From Toxonevra muliebris (lineage: Eukaryota; Arthropoda; Insecta; Diptera; Pallopteridae), in contig OY829328.1 of NCBI GenBank assembly GCA_963691655.1, positions 75,396,400-75,460,399 of the forward strand: DNA of 64,000 bases, written 5' to 3'. Shown in pieces: positions 49,461-59,339 of the stretch; the first letter of the stretch is position 1, and every line of letters starts with the position of its first letter. The translations under genes and the position numbers were made by a program. Below the pieces are notes generated by a model. That model worked only from the letters and a program-made list of their open reading frames with translations, did no database searches and was not told the origin of the DNA.

Positions 49461-50126
49461 ATATTCGTTTGACATTTGATTTTGTAAAGCGTCAAATTGT
49501 TGCAGAGTGTAATAGATGGCGCAATTAACATGCCTATCCCACAAGCAAGTTAAATTTAGAAATAGTTACGCTGATAATAAATGCAGTAATGAAAAAACCT
49601 TTAAGATCGCCCAGACACTCACCCTCACTCGACCTTGGCATATGAGATTTTTATTATTGCATTATGTCATGCGTCATGGATATTTTGCTTTCGTTCTGCT
49701 ACATTTATAACAGTTTGTTAAAAAAAGAAGTAAAAAAAAAACAGATTCTTTTGTTGGTCCACGTAAAGGGAACATGAAAACAAACGGCCCGAACAGGGTA
49801 ACACAATTTTGTCATTTAATTTCTTACTTCCCTTTTTTTCGTTGGTGGAAAGACCGAACAATCTTCGTGAGCATATAAATATTAAGTGCTGCGTTTTTGT
49901 GAGTGTACAAAATATTTTTAATTTTTATTAGAATACCATCACAAGTGAAAGCTTGTATAGTCCGACAAGCCACGTCCATAGTCTGCAAGATCTTCAAGGC
50001 GAACAATAAATAAAATCATAATTCCATCCATCTTTAATACCAAAAAGGAAACTTATCTGATACAACAACAAGAGACTTAGCACAACCTTTATAAATCAAA
50101 ATAATTTCGAGGAATGATACAATTGA
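49461..50126. other. Noncoding flank of the CAGGCTGA element
   Basis: No gene is recognised. Short open frames at 49516-49710 and 49824-50006 show no domain or codon pattern. Confidence 0.35.
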
Positions 50127-51318
50127 CAGGCTAAAAACATTGTATTTAGTGAAACTGACATAAAAATATTTGAGAGCAAAAACGGAATAACAATAACTGA
50201 GAACAAAAATGAAATAACACTAACTGAGAACAAAAATATTTGAGAGCAAAAACGAAATAACAATAACTGAGAGCAAAAATATTTGAGAGCAAAAACAGAA
50301 TAACAATAACTGAGAGCAAAAACGAAATAACAATAATTGGGACTGAAGTGAACCAACGCTAGGGGAGAGCAAAAATAAAATAAAATACATTTAGCGAAAA
50401 AAGGTAAAACGCAGTGTTCTGTTTTTGCTCTGAAGTAATGTTATCCCATTTTTGCTCCGAGTTTTCCTTCACTGTGTTTTTGCGCTCAAGACTTTTATTC
50501 TTCAAATATGTTGTTTATGTTAATCATATCGATACCTTTCCGGCAGAATATTGCAACCAATAATAAGCAAATTTTATATAAAAAATCATTATGCATAAGA
50601 ATAAAGTGTTATTTCTCGGAAGGGGTTGGGTCTACCTTCATTTGATTTTTAGCTTATCTTTACTTCCCTTCGTTATTTTACAGACGTCTGCACATCTGGT
50701 TAGAAAATGTAGCGTAATGGTCAGGAAATCGGGTCATGTGTAATTAAATGTTTAAAGGTTCGCCTGTCGTTACAAATAAAGCGGCTGATTCTGTATTTTA
50801 ATTCCTGTGGAGGCCAAAATAGAAATATCCAGGTCACATTATTACTGAAACATTTTATAGCCAACAACGAGATTAAGATGATTTATCAAAAATATTTCTT
50901 GCCACTTTACAGCATGAACAATTGTGAGAATCATGGAGCAAGAAAAAAGAAGAGCTAATTGCCATGCCGAATAAATAGTTCGAATTGATTAAAAATGACA
51001 GTCAGCAAACGAATTATTGAATTTAAGAATGGAGAGCGCAAAAAAAGAACAAACTTTTATAATAATTATGGATGATGACGACAAAAAACAACAGAGATTA
51101 AGTATTGCTAAATGGAACGTTTCTGATGACTTATTTAAGGAAACAATTTTAAATCAAGTAAATCCTTTTGGAAGAAAAATTGCAATTGCCCATGATTTGA
51201 CATTAACTGGCTTGTTTCACTTTGCTCTCATTTTATTGTCATTTCGTTTTTGCTCTCAAATATTTTTATGTCAGTTTTACTAAATACAATTTTTTATATC
51301 GTATTTGTTGTCAGCCTG
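50127..51318. mobile_element. 1.2 kb non-autonomous element with long inverted repeats
   Basis: Left end CAGGCTAAAAACATTG then tatttagtgaaactgacataaa, aatatttgagagcaaaaacg. The right end reads the same inverted and ends at 51318. Flanks are acaattga (50119-50126) and tcaattga (51319-51326), a 7/8 match fitting an 8 bp target duplication; CAG ends plus 8 bp fit hAT. The arms contain tandem gagagcaaaaacgaaataacaata-type units (50160-50350). A small open frame (51017-51283) with a DDDDKKQQ patch is not recognised as a transposase. Confidence 0.75.
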
Positions 51319-51326
51319 TCAATTGA

Positions 51327-51562
51327 CTTATGATAGCTAAAATATGAAATAAATACCATTTGATTCCATTTTCTATAGAAGTCTGGTAAATACCGCATCT
51401 ACTGTTATAGCCTCACTAGAATTGATAGTTACGAAATACATATATCTTTTGTATTAAAACTTGGCAGCACTTGGCTTTTTTTGTGGAAAATATGGCAATG
51501 CTTCTGCTTCTCACAAGAGAGAAAACCTTCTGTAGTTGAGAGAATTCGAATAGAATGTCGAT
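51327..51562. other. Short noncoding stretch
   Basis: Nothing recognisable. Confidence 0.3.
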
Positions 51563-51745
51563 ACACGCCGATTTTTGGATGATTTTTTGTGTTTGTTAGC
51601 GAGGGAATGGAGACAAATGGAAATGAGTCAAAATCGACCGCACCAGCATTTCTAGCGAATTTTTGAATCGGTCGGTCGAAATCGTTGGGTATAAAAGCTG
51701 ACGACGATAGAATAAAAGAACTAAAGAGAAATCTATGAGAAAAGT
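51563..51745 (+). repeat. Dispersed repeat, copy 2 (partner at 25600-25870)
   Basis: Contains the same ordered words as the copy at 25600-25870, including tcggtcggt.gaaat.gttg and gtataaaagctgacgacgat. It ends about 350 bp upstream of the secreted-protein gene. Its TATA-like gtataaaa is too far away to be that gene's core promoter. Confidence 0.6.
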
Positions 51746-52040
51746 CATCCAAAAATTAATGTGTGTACAAGCAGACGAATTAATGTAGCGTGTTTGAGGC
51801 GGAAATCGTAGTTACGAATGGTATCGCCTTCGTCGTCAACTATTTCAATGGAGACTGGGGTGCAAGCTCGCAAAAATAAGTAAAACCAATTTTTTATTTT
51901 GAAACTATTTGTTGTTTGAAAATATATTTTTTCAACACCCTGTTTCTTTTATTTTAAAGTTCGTTTATATGTATTTTGCATTATATATGTATTTTGATTT
52001 GTTTGCATTTGACTACGCGTAAGCGTTACAGTGAAAAGCT

Positions 52041-52049
52041 TATAAAAAG
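52041..52049 (+). promoter_or_regulatory. TATA box of the secreted repeat-protein gene
   Basis: TATAAAAAG lies 51 bp before the ATG at 52100. Transcription would start near 52070-52075, leaving a leader of about 25-30 bases, typical of highly expressed fly secretory genes. Confidence 0.7.
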
Positions 52050-52099
52050 GGAAACCGGCAAGTTAAAGTTTACATTAAAGAAGCAGTTATTAAATAAAA

Positions 52100-54453
52100 A
52101 TGAAGCTAAGTCTAGTATTTTTGAGAGCGATTTTCGTGGTAAGTTTCTAACAGCATAACAAGCTTATAACTATATTTTTCATATTGCCAATTTATAGCTC
52201 CCTCTGCTGCTGATGCTATTACCATCTATGGTAAATACATCTGAAACAGATTCAAAGGATTCAATTTCAAATGCAGCAAATACTAACGGCAAAGCACGTA
52301 AGACTTTTAAAGGCATAAGACCGCAAAGACTAAAGTTAATGCCATCTATGGTAAAAACATCTCAAACAAATTCCAAGGGCTCAATTCTAAAAGCAGTAAA
52401 TACTAATGGCAAAGCACGTGGCACTTTCAGAATGTTAAAACTGCGAAGAAAAACCAATTTAAATGGACCAGCAGTTCGAAAAACTTCGGACATCTTAAGA
52501 GAGATAATTCAAAGTCATTTGGAAGAATCAAATTCATTGGAAGGCCGGCAAGAAGAAAATTATCAGGCAAGTAGGAAATCCTTTATAAAGTCCGAAAAAA
52601 GAGGAAAGTCCAGCGGAAATAACTATTCTAAAAGCATAGTTCAGGGATCTAAAAAAAAGAAAAGCATACAGTATCAAAACAGAGGCATCGGTAAACGCAA
52701 TGCGGGAGTCAATAAAAATAGGCAAGAAAGGTTTAGCTTTGTACACAAAGAAAGTAAACAGAAAACTGGGAGCAGTATGAGTTCATCAGTTAGTAAAAGT
52801 TTCAGCCAAACCCTAGACTCCAATTCCAATATAGACGAATCACTGGCGGGAGACTCTCCTCAAAATAATCCTCAGCAAGGGGCACAAGACACAAATGGTG
52901 CAGCTCAGTCTAACGACTCTGTAAAGGGGAATAATCCGAACACCCAAAACGCTGATACAGAAATAGCTGGACAAGTCGCGGGAGACTCTCCTCAAAATAA
53001 TCCTCAGCAAGGAGCTCAAGACGCAAATGGTGAAGGTCAGGGTAACGATCCTGAAACGGGGAAAAATCCGAACATCCAAAACGCCGATACTGAATTAGCC
53101 GGACAAGTTGCGGGAGACTCTACTCAAAATAATCCTCAGCAAGGGGCTCAAGACACAAATGGTGAAGGTCAGGCTAACGATCCTGAAATGGGGAATAATC
53201 CGAACAACCAAAACGCCGATACTGAAATAGCCGGACAAGTTGCGGGAGACTCTACTCAAAATAATCCTCAGCAAGGGGCTCAAAACGCAAATGGTGAAGG
53301 TCAGGCTAATGATCCTGAAACGGGGAATAATCCGAACACCCAAAACGCCGATACAGAAATAGCTGGACAAGTCGCCGGCGACTCTCCTCAAAATAATCCT
53401 CAGCAAGGGGCTCAAGACACAAATGGTGAAGGTCAGGCTAACGATGCTGAAATGGGGAATAATCCGAATACCCAAAACGCCGATACAGAAATAGCTGGAC
53501 AAGTCGTCGGAGACTCTCCTCAAAATAATCCTCAGCAAGGGGCTCAAGACGCAAATGGTGAAGGTCAGGCTAACGATCCTGAAATGGGGAATAATCCGAA
53601 CAACCAAAACGCCGATACTGAAATAGCCGGACAAGTTGCGAGAGACTCTACTCAAAATAATCCTCAGCAAGGGGCTCAAGACGCAAATGGTGAAGGTCAG
53701 GCTAACGATCCTGAAATGGGGAATAATCCGAACACCCAAAACGCCGATACTGAAATAGCCGGACAAGTTGCGGGAGACTCTACTCAAAATAATCCTCAGC
53801 AAGGGGCTCAAGACGCAAATGGTGAAGGTCAGGCTAATGATCCTGAAATGGGGAATAATCCGAACACCCAAGACGCAAATGGTGAAGGTCAGGCTAATGA
53901 TCCTGAAACGGGAAATAATCCGAACACCCAAAACGCCGATACAGAAATAGCTGGACAAGTCGCCGGCGACTCTCCTCAAAATAATCCTCAGCAAGGGGCT
54001 CAAGACGCAAATGGTGAAGGTCAGGCTAATGATCCTGAAACGGGGAATAATCCTAACACCCAAAACGCCGATACAGAAATAGCTGGACAAGTCGCCGACG
54101 ACTCTCCTCAAAATAATCCTCAGCAAGGGGCCCAAGACGCAAATGGTGAAGGTCAGGCTAACGATCCTGAAACGGGGAATAATCCGAACACCCAAAACTA
54201 CGATACAGAAATGGCGGGACAAGTTGCGGGAGACTCTACTCAAAATAATCCTCAGCAAGGGACCCAAGACGCAAATGGTGAAGGTCAGGCTAACGATCCT
54301 GAAATGGGAAATAATCCGAACGCCCAAAACGCCGATACAGAAATAGCCGGACAAGTTGCGGGAGACTCTACTCAAAATAATCCTCAGCAAGGGGCCCAAG
54401 ACGCAAATGGTGAAGGTCAGGCTAACGATCCTGAAACGGGGAATTATCAGTAA
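52100..54453 (+). CDS. Secreted 44-residue-repeat protein, two exons, 764 aa
   Basis: Exon 1 is 52100-52138 (MKLSLVFLRAIFV), the intron 52139-52197 (59 bp, gtaagt...tttatag), and exon 2 52198-54453, phase 0. The junction reads on as LPLLLMLLPSM, so the two exons together form a classical signal peptide. Residues ~21-100 contain two tandem copies of a 40-residue unit (PSMV.TS.T.SK.SI....NTNGKAR.TF). Residues ~100-215 are basic and polar (KKKKSIQYQ, KRNAGVNKNRQER). From residue 231 to the end there are about 12 copies of a 44-residue acidic N/Q/G-rich unit (DSPQNNPQQGAQDANGEGQ, ANDPETGNNPNTQNADTEIA, GQVA). No cysteine-rich or enzymatic domain is seen. TATA box and poly(A) signals flank it. The architecture recalls fly glue, salivary, eggshell or peritrophic structural proteins, but I do not recognise the family, so that is only an analogy. 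Confidence 0.85.
52219..52455 (+). repeat. 120 bp tandem duplication coding for the N-terminal region
   Basis: Copy 1 is 52219-52338 and copy 2 starts at 52339. They share ccatctatggtaaa.acatct and actaa.ggcaaagcacgt. Copy 1 includes codons from the end of the signal peptide, so the duplication started at the leader/mature boundary. Confidence 0.85.
52849..54450 (+). repeat. 132 bp coding minisatellite, ~12 units
   Basis: Units begin gga gac tct (GDS) at 52849 and repeat every 132 bp in frame. Unit 8 carries an internal 60 bp (20-codon) duplication at about 53871-53930, where DANGEGQANDPE occurs twice. The last unit stops early at GNYQ. Later units are nearly identical in DNA while the first is most diverged, the usual sign of recent spread from the 3' part of the array. 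Confidence 0.92.
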
Positions 54454-54509
54454 CCCCACTGTAGAATCAAAGAATATGGAAGAAAGTGTTACCCTAAAAT
54501 ACGAAAAAA

Positions 54510-54574
54510 AATAAACAGAAAAATGTTTACAGCGTAGACATTAAAAAAAACAGTTATTTAGTCATCGAAATAAA
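54510..54574 (+). terminator. Poly(A) signals of the secreted-protein gene
   Basis: AATAAA occurs at 54510-54515 and again at 54569-54574, 57 and 116 bp after the stop codon; the second is followed by a T/G-rich stretch (ggtttgtaaattttgt). Confidence 0.6.
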
Positions 54575-54879
54575 GGTTTGTAAATTTTGTATACGAATAA
54601 TGGGATTCACGAACATCTAAAGAATTATGGGTTGTGTAGTTATATTAATTAATCAATTGTAACTATATAAAGAAAAATATATAAATTTTTTTGAAGCGAA
54701 TATCAAGCCAAATAAAAAGATTTCCAAAAGACTGAAGCCTTACTGCTTAATTTTAGTGCATTACTATGATACAAATTTTTCCACAAGAAATTGCTTGCAT
54801 TTTTGAGACCTGTGGTAAAGAACAAACTGCTACTACTTCTGCGAAGCCAAACTTTAAAAGAAGGATTCTACAATTCTTT

Positions 54880-55715
54880 ACAGAATTCAAACCAAGTTGG
54901 AACAAAAAAACAGACAAAAATTTAGAAAATATGGTAGTTCAGCCCAAACTCAACCCCGAAATCTAAAACAAAATTCACACCAACAATTAGAAAAAAAGTT
55001 CGATCATAATTGAAACCTGAAATTCAGGAGAAATTTAGACCAGACCTCAGAGTTAATTTAAGTTATAATTCTGATAAAGCCTCAGACAAAACTCAAACCA
55101 TATTCATTCCAAAAATCTAATTCAAAATTCTAATCCAATCCGGATCAAATTGAGTAAAAAAACAGACTAAATTTAAAATCAAAATTCAGATCAATTACAG
55201 ATCAAATTCAGTCCAAAAATCAGGCCAAAATTCAAAACAAAATTCAGGTCAATGCTCAGAAAAATTCTAGGATTAAAACTTAGATCAAAACTTAGACTAA
55301 AATTTTGGATGAGCTCAAACCAAATTCAGTACAAAATTCAGACCTAACTCGGACTAAAATTCAAACAATGATTTAGAACAAATTTGGACCAGAATTCAGA
55401 ACTATTTCCAGTTCTAATTCTGGTTAAACCAGTGACACAGCTAAAATCTAATTTAGGCCAAAATCAGATTCAAAATTCGGGCCAAACGCGAACCAAATTG
55501 AGACAAGAAATCAGCATGAAATTAAAGCAAAATTTCAGATCAATTACAGACCAAAGTCAAGCTGAAAATCAGGGCGAAATTTAGAGCGAAATTCAGGTCT
55601 ATGCTAAAAAAAAATCTAAGATTAAAACTCAGACCAACATTTAGACAACAATTTAAGATGAATTCATCCCAAATTCAGAACAAAATTTAAACCTTAACTC
55701 AGACCAAAATTGACC
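54880..55715. repeat. GACCAAAATTCA minisatellite block
   Basis: Diverged copies of the word found at 1-1080, in the same orientation (cagaccaaaattcag..). The block begins about 430 bp downstream of the secreted-protein gene. Confidence 0.75.
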
Positions 55716-55747
55716 TAATTTGCTGTTACAAATTATGGTCGCACAAT

Positions 55748-55832
55748 GCTCCGCTGTGCCCCTACACACCAACACCGCCCCTGTACACCAACACCGCCAC
55801 TGTACACCAATATCGCTACTGTACACCAGCAC
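55748..55832 (+). repeat. 19 bp GC-rich minisatellite, 4-5 copies
   Basis: ctgtacaccaacaccgcca and close variants repeat four to five times (ctacacaccaacaccgccc / ctgtacaccaatatcgcta). It lies just upstream of the LTR-like repeat and differs in composition from the surrounding AT-rich DNA. Confidence 0.85.
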
Positions 55833-55993
55833 TGGAAAAGAAGCATGCCAACAAGATAACAACCAGCATGGCAACAACGCAACAAAGAAAAAATATGTGC
55901 AAAATAACAAAAAATACACCAAGGCTATCCACAACGCACACAAAATCTAACAGCATCATCGCAGCATGCTGCGATCGAAATTTGAAATTTAAA

Positions 55994-57060
55994 ATATCAC
56001 GCGATTGGAATGACCAATCACAGAAAAACAACAAAATATCACCTCATATTTTTCAGTAGCTACAAGGAAGAAGAAAAACTGACTATAGAAAAGCATGCAC
56101 AGCAGTATATTGGTCATTGTGTCGACAGTCCTCAACAAGACAGCTCTTAGTGCCAAAATAAAAAGGAACAAGGCGAAGACGTGCAGGTGAGTAAGTTTGC
56201 TGAAATAAATAAAGTCAGCCCAGCAGGGCAAATCCCCAATCCACTGACGGACAATCTTCAGAGGCTTAGAGACGAACCGGTGAGTAAAAACGCCAGGTCT
56301 GACTTCTGTGCGTGACGTGACGTGACGTTTTGATCGATGTACATAGTTGTGAGCTGATTTGGTTCACGGGTAACAAAGCTTCAGGTCTTACTTCTGACAT
56401 GACATGTTTTGATCGACGTGCATGGTAGTGAGCCGACTTGGTCCTGTAGACAGCAAAACATCAGATCTTACTTCTTTGCATGACGTGTTTCGATCAACGT
56501 GGAGGGTTGTACGCTGACTTGGTCCCTGGGAGGGAGAAAACGGACGGAAATAATAATACTGGGTACATTAAAAAGGCGTTGCATGCACACCAGTATTGTT
56601 TTCTGCATCGCCCGCAACACTGGCACTGTATTTCCCTCTGACAAAGTAGCGGCGCTACATCAGCACGCTTACATCGTAGTCAGTGCTCCGCACGCTCACT
56701 CCACCAGACGCGTTTCATGCATTGTAGTCAACGCTCTGCACGCTCGCCCTAGCAGGAGCAATTTATACATCGTAGTCAAAGCTCCGTACGCTCGCCCGAC
56801 TCGACGCTTGCCCAGAAGACTAATACAGCACCGGAGTATAGTGAAGAAAAAGACAGTGATTTTGTTATTATTATTTAGTAGTTATGAACTGAATTGTGAA
56901 CTATAAAATCTTAAGTTGAATTAAAAAGAAATATTGTAAATGGAAAAGAATGAGCCTCAGTGACAAAAAGTGAGAGTCCCCTGCAAATCAACAAATGCTG
57001 TAACGAAAGGACCACTGGAGCCCGCTGAGTTCTACCCCAGCCTAAGAGAGAAGGTTACGT
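55994..57060 (+). mobile_element. LTR-like repeat, copy 2, expanded by internal tandem repeats
   Basis: Collinear with 29719-30215 at its start (tatcacgcgatt..tgaccaatcacag), middle (ggcgaagacgtgcaggtgag) and end (actgaattgtgaactataaa, then accactggagcccgctgagt, ccccagcctaagagag, ggttacgtta). It is twice as long because of two internal arrays: about 80-90 bp units with ttttgatcgacgtgcatggt..gctgacttggtcc (56281-56530, three copies) and about 50 bp units with catcgtagtca.cgctc.gcacgctcgcc (56668-56815, three copies). No retroelement coding domain is next to it. The class (Bel/Pao-like LTR) is inferred from the end structure only. Confidence 0.5.
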
Positions 57061-57699
57061 TATAATGTGTATCCAAATAGGTATAAAAAAATTCAAATTA
57101 ATGCACATTGATTTTTTTCCTCATAAATACCATCAAGTATTTTTGATAAATGTTTTTTGTCAATATTAAATATTTGCTTCATATTTTTGTATTTTTTTTT
57201 TATTCACTACTGACAGTTAATCAATAAATTTTTGTATATTCATCTTTGTGTACTATATGTATATACCGTTATTTATTTTTTTTCTTTTGTTCATGATGTC
57301 ATAAATTTAAAAAGTTGATTTATGTTCACGAACACCACTAGGATCAATTTGCTGCAGTAGCAGCATTCATCGATAGTGTTATTATAATTTGTGTCTAGAC
57401 TGTGAGTAAAAAATTATTGTTACTGATTTTTCTTGCATAAATACAGTTTATTTTACGCAAAATATATGGGAATGAAATTATATATAATTTGTAATTTGAA
57501 TTAAGTTTATGTGCTGAATTTATTCACACCGTGGGAATTAGAGCTTTTTGAAGCTGATGCTGTTCGAAACGAAACGTTTTCTATTTTTCCCGACAGCTTT
57601 CCGATCCGAGCGAAATGAAAAAATTATCATCTGAAATTTTCTTCCTAAAGGAGCGATACTATTAATCCATAAAATTTTGAAGATAAGAAGCGGAAAACT
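57061..57699. other. AT-rich noncoding stretch
   Basis: No gene is recognised. TATA-rich patches and poly(T) runs only. Confidence 0.4.
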
Positions 57700-58250
57700 C
57701 TTTTACTCGGTAGCGGAACAAAAACTTGGCTCAGAAGCGGAACAAAAATTTGACTCAAAAGCGGAACAAAAATTTGACTCAAAAGCGAAACAAAAACTTA
57801 ACTCAGAAGCTAAAAAAAAGTTGAGCGTAAAGCTGAGCATAATTCTGAACAAAAAACTGAATAGGAAATGAAGAAGAAAGTTGAGTAATTAATTTTAAAA
57901 AAAGAAAGGGTTTTACCGACAGCTAAATAAAAAAATTGTACAAGAATTTGAGAGAGATGTTCAATTAGCTGAACATGAATTGAAGAAGAAATTGAATAAA
58001 AATTGAACCAAAACCAAATAAAGAACTGAGTACGAAGTTGAACAAGAACCTTATTAAGAAAATGTGGAGGAAATTCAAAATTAAAATTAGTTTAAAAATG
58101 AATTTGAACTAAAAACTAACCGAAAAATTGAAGCAAAGAATATAAATAAGAATTGGATAAAAAACTGAGATGGAAATTTATCAAGAAACTGAACAAAAAT
58201 TTGACCTAGAGACTTATTAAAAAATTAATCTAAAAGTTGAATCAAAGTGT
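57700..58250. repeat. Degenerate AACAAAAATTTGACTC minisatellite
   Basis: At 57712-57805 a 24 bp unit (agcggaacaaaaatttgact ca) repeats about four times and codes for SKAEQKFD-like residues in a 64-codon frame. Further right only the looser word gaa(c/t)aaaaa.ttga remains. It resembles a diverged relative of the GACCAAA arrays in base composition but uses a different word. Confidence 0.75.
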
Positions 58251-58386
58251 ACAACTTTGCTTCCGCCGTTTTCCGATAAATGGCTGCATCAATGAGGGCT
58301 GGTCGAAATACGTGGATCAAAATGGTCATAAAGTGAGTTTGGACATCTCTTAACGTATCGACATTTTTAAATTATTCTCAATTCAA

Positions 58387-59220
58387 AATGTCTGTTTTCG
58401 AGCCAAGTTCTCGTCATTTGCGGGAAGTTTTGAGCTTCTGCTTCTATTTAGAAAAAAAAAAAATTTAGCTGAGCTCATCGAATGCTTTCAAATACTTACA
58501 GTGAGGCTGATTTCAAAGTTTTAAAAGTGGTGATTTCAATGTCGAGGACACGGATGGTGGTGGAAGAGAAAAAATGTTCAAAAACAATGAATTTGAAGCA
58601 TTGCTCGATGAAGATTCGTGCCAAACGCAAGAAGAACTAGGTAAATCACTGGAAGTGACTCAGCAAGCCATCTCGAATCGCCTCAAGGCCATTGGCATGA
58701 TTCAGAAACAAAGAAATCTGGTTCCGTACGAGTTAAAACCGACAAATATTAAATGGCGTTTATTTGCATATGAACAACTGCTTCAAAAGTAGAATCGGAA
58801 AGGATTTCTACATCGCATCGCAACCGGCGACGAAAAATGCGTTCACTACGATAATCCCAAGCACATAAAGTCATGGGAAATGCCCGGGCATACCTTCATG
58901 TCGACCGCCAAACCAAATATTCGCGTCGTCAAGATTACCAGCCTGGTGTAATATACATACTACGAGCTACTGAAACCGAGTGAAACCATCACAGGAGATC
59001 GAAATTGATGCGTTTGAGTCGAGCATTAACGGAAAAACGGCCACAGTACCGAGGGAGACACGGAAAGGAAACCTCCAGCATGACAATGCTTGGCCACACG
59101 ACGCAAAAGTGGTCAAGACATATTTACTTGGAGACCCTGAAATGGTTCCCGCATTACTTCCCAGCCGTTGCTCCTTGCGCACGTTTCAGATCAGCATTTT
59201 CGTTCGTTTGATAAACTAAA
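58387..59220 (+). mobile_element. Old mauritiana-type mariner remnant (copy D)
   Basis: Across shifting frames the + strand reads MSVFEPSSRHLREVLSFCFY, LDEDSCQTQEELGKSLEVTQ, QAISNRLKAIGMIQKQRN, VPYELKPT, FLHRIATGDEKCVHYDNPKH, MSTAKPNIR, YELLKPSETITGDR and damaged versions of the RALTEKRPQY and HDNA blocks. The order matches a whole mauritiana-subfamily mariner, including the first catalytic D (TGDEK) that is lost from copies A-C. Many stops and frameshifts and no clear terminal repeats: the most decayed mariner here. Confidence 0.85.
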
Positions 59221-59339
59221 AAATTTATTGGGAGTTGAAAAAAAAAATTGCAGCCAGCTCAATCTTCAATTATAAGTATATAAAAAAATTAGCTGTTCGT
59301 TTGAGAGCGATAAACTCTAGTAGAAACTAACCATCCGAT

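Noticed and set aside
51017..51283. 88-codon frame inside the 1.2 kb CAGGCTGA element as a possible transposase fragment
   Set aside because: No transposase motif is visible, and the last third lies in the terminal inverted repeat.
53095..54459. Long 454-codon open frame on the minus strand opposite the secreted-protein gene
   Set aside because: It is the shadow of the 132 bp in-frame repeat: a unit lacking a stop in one antisense frame stays open for all copies. The plus strand has the signal peptide, intron, TATA box and poly(A) signals.
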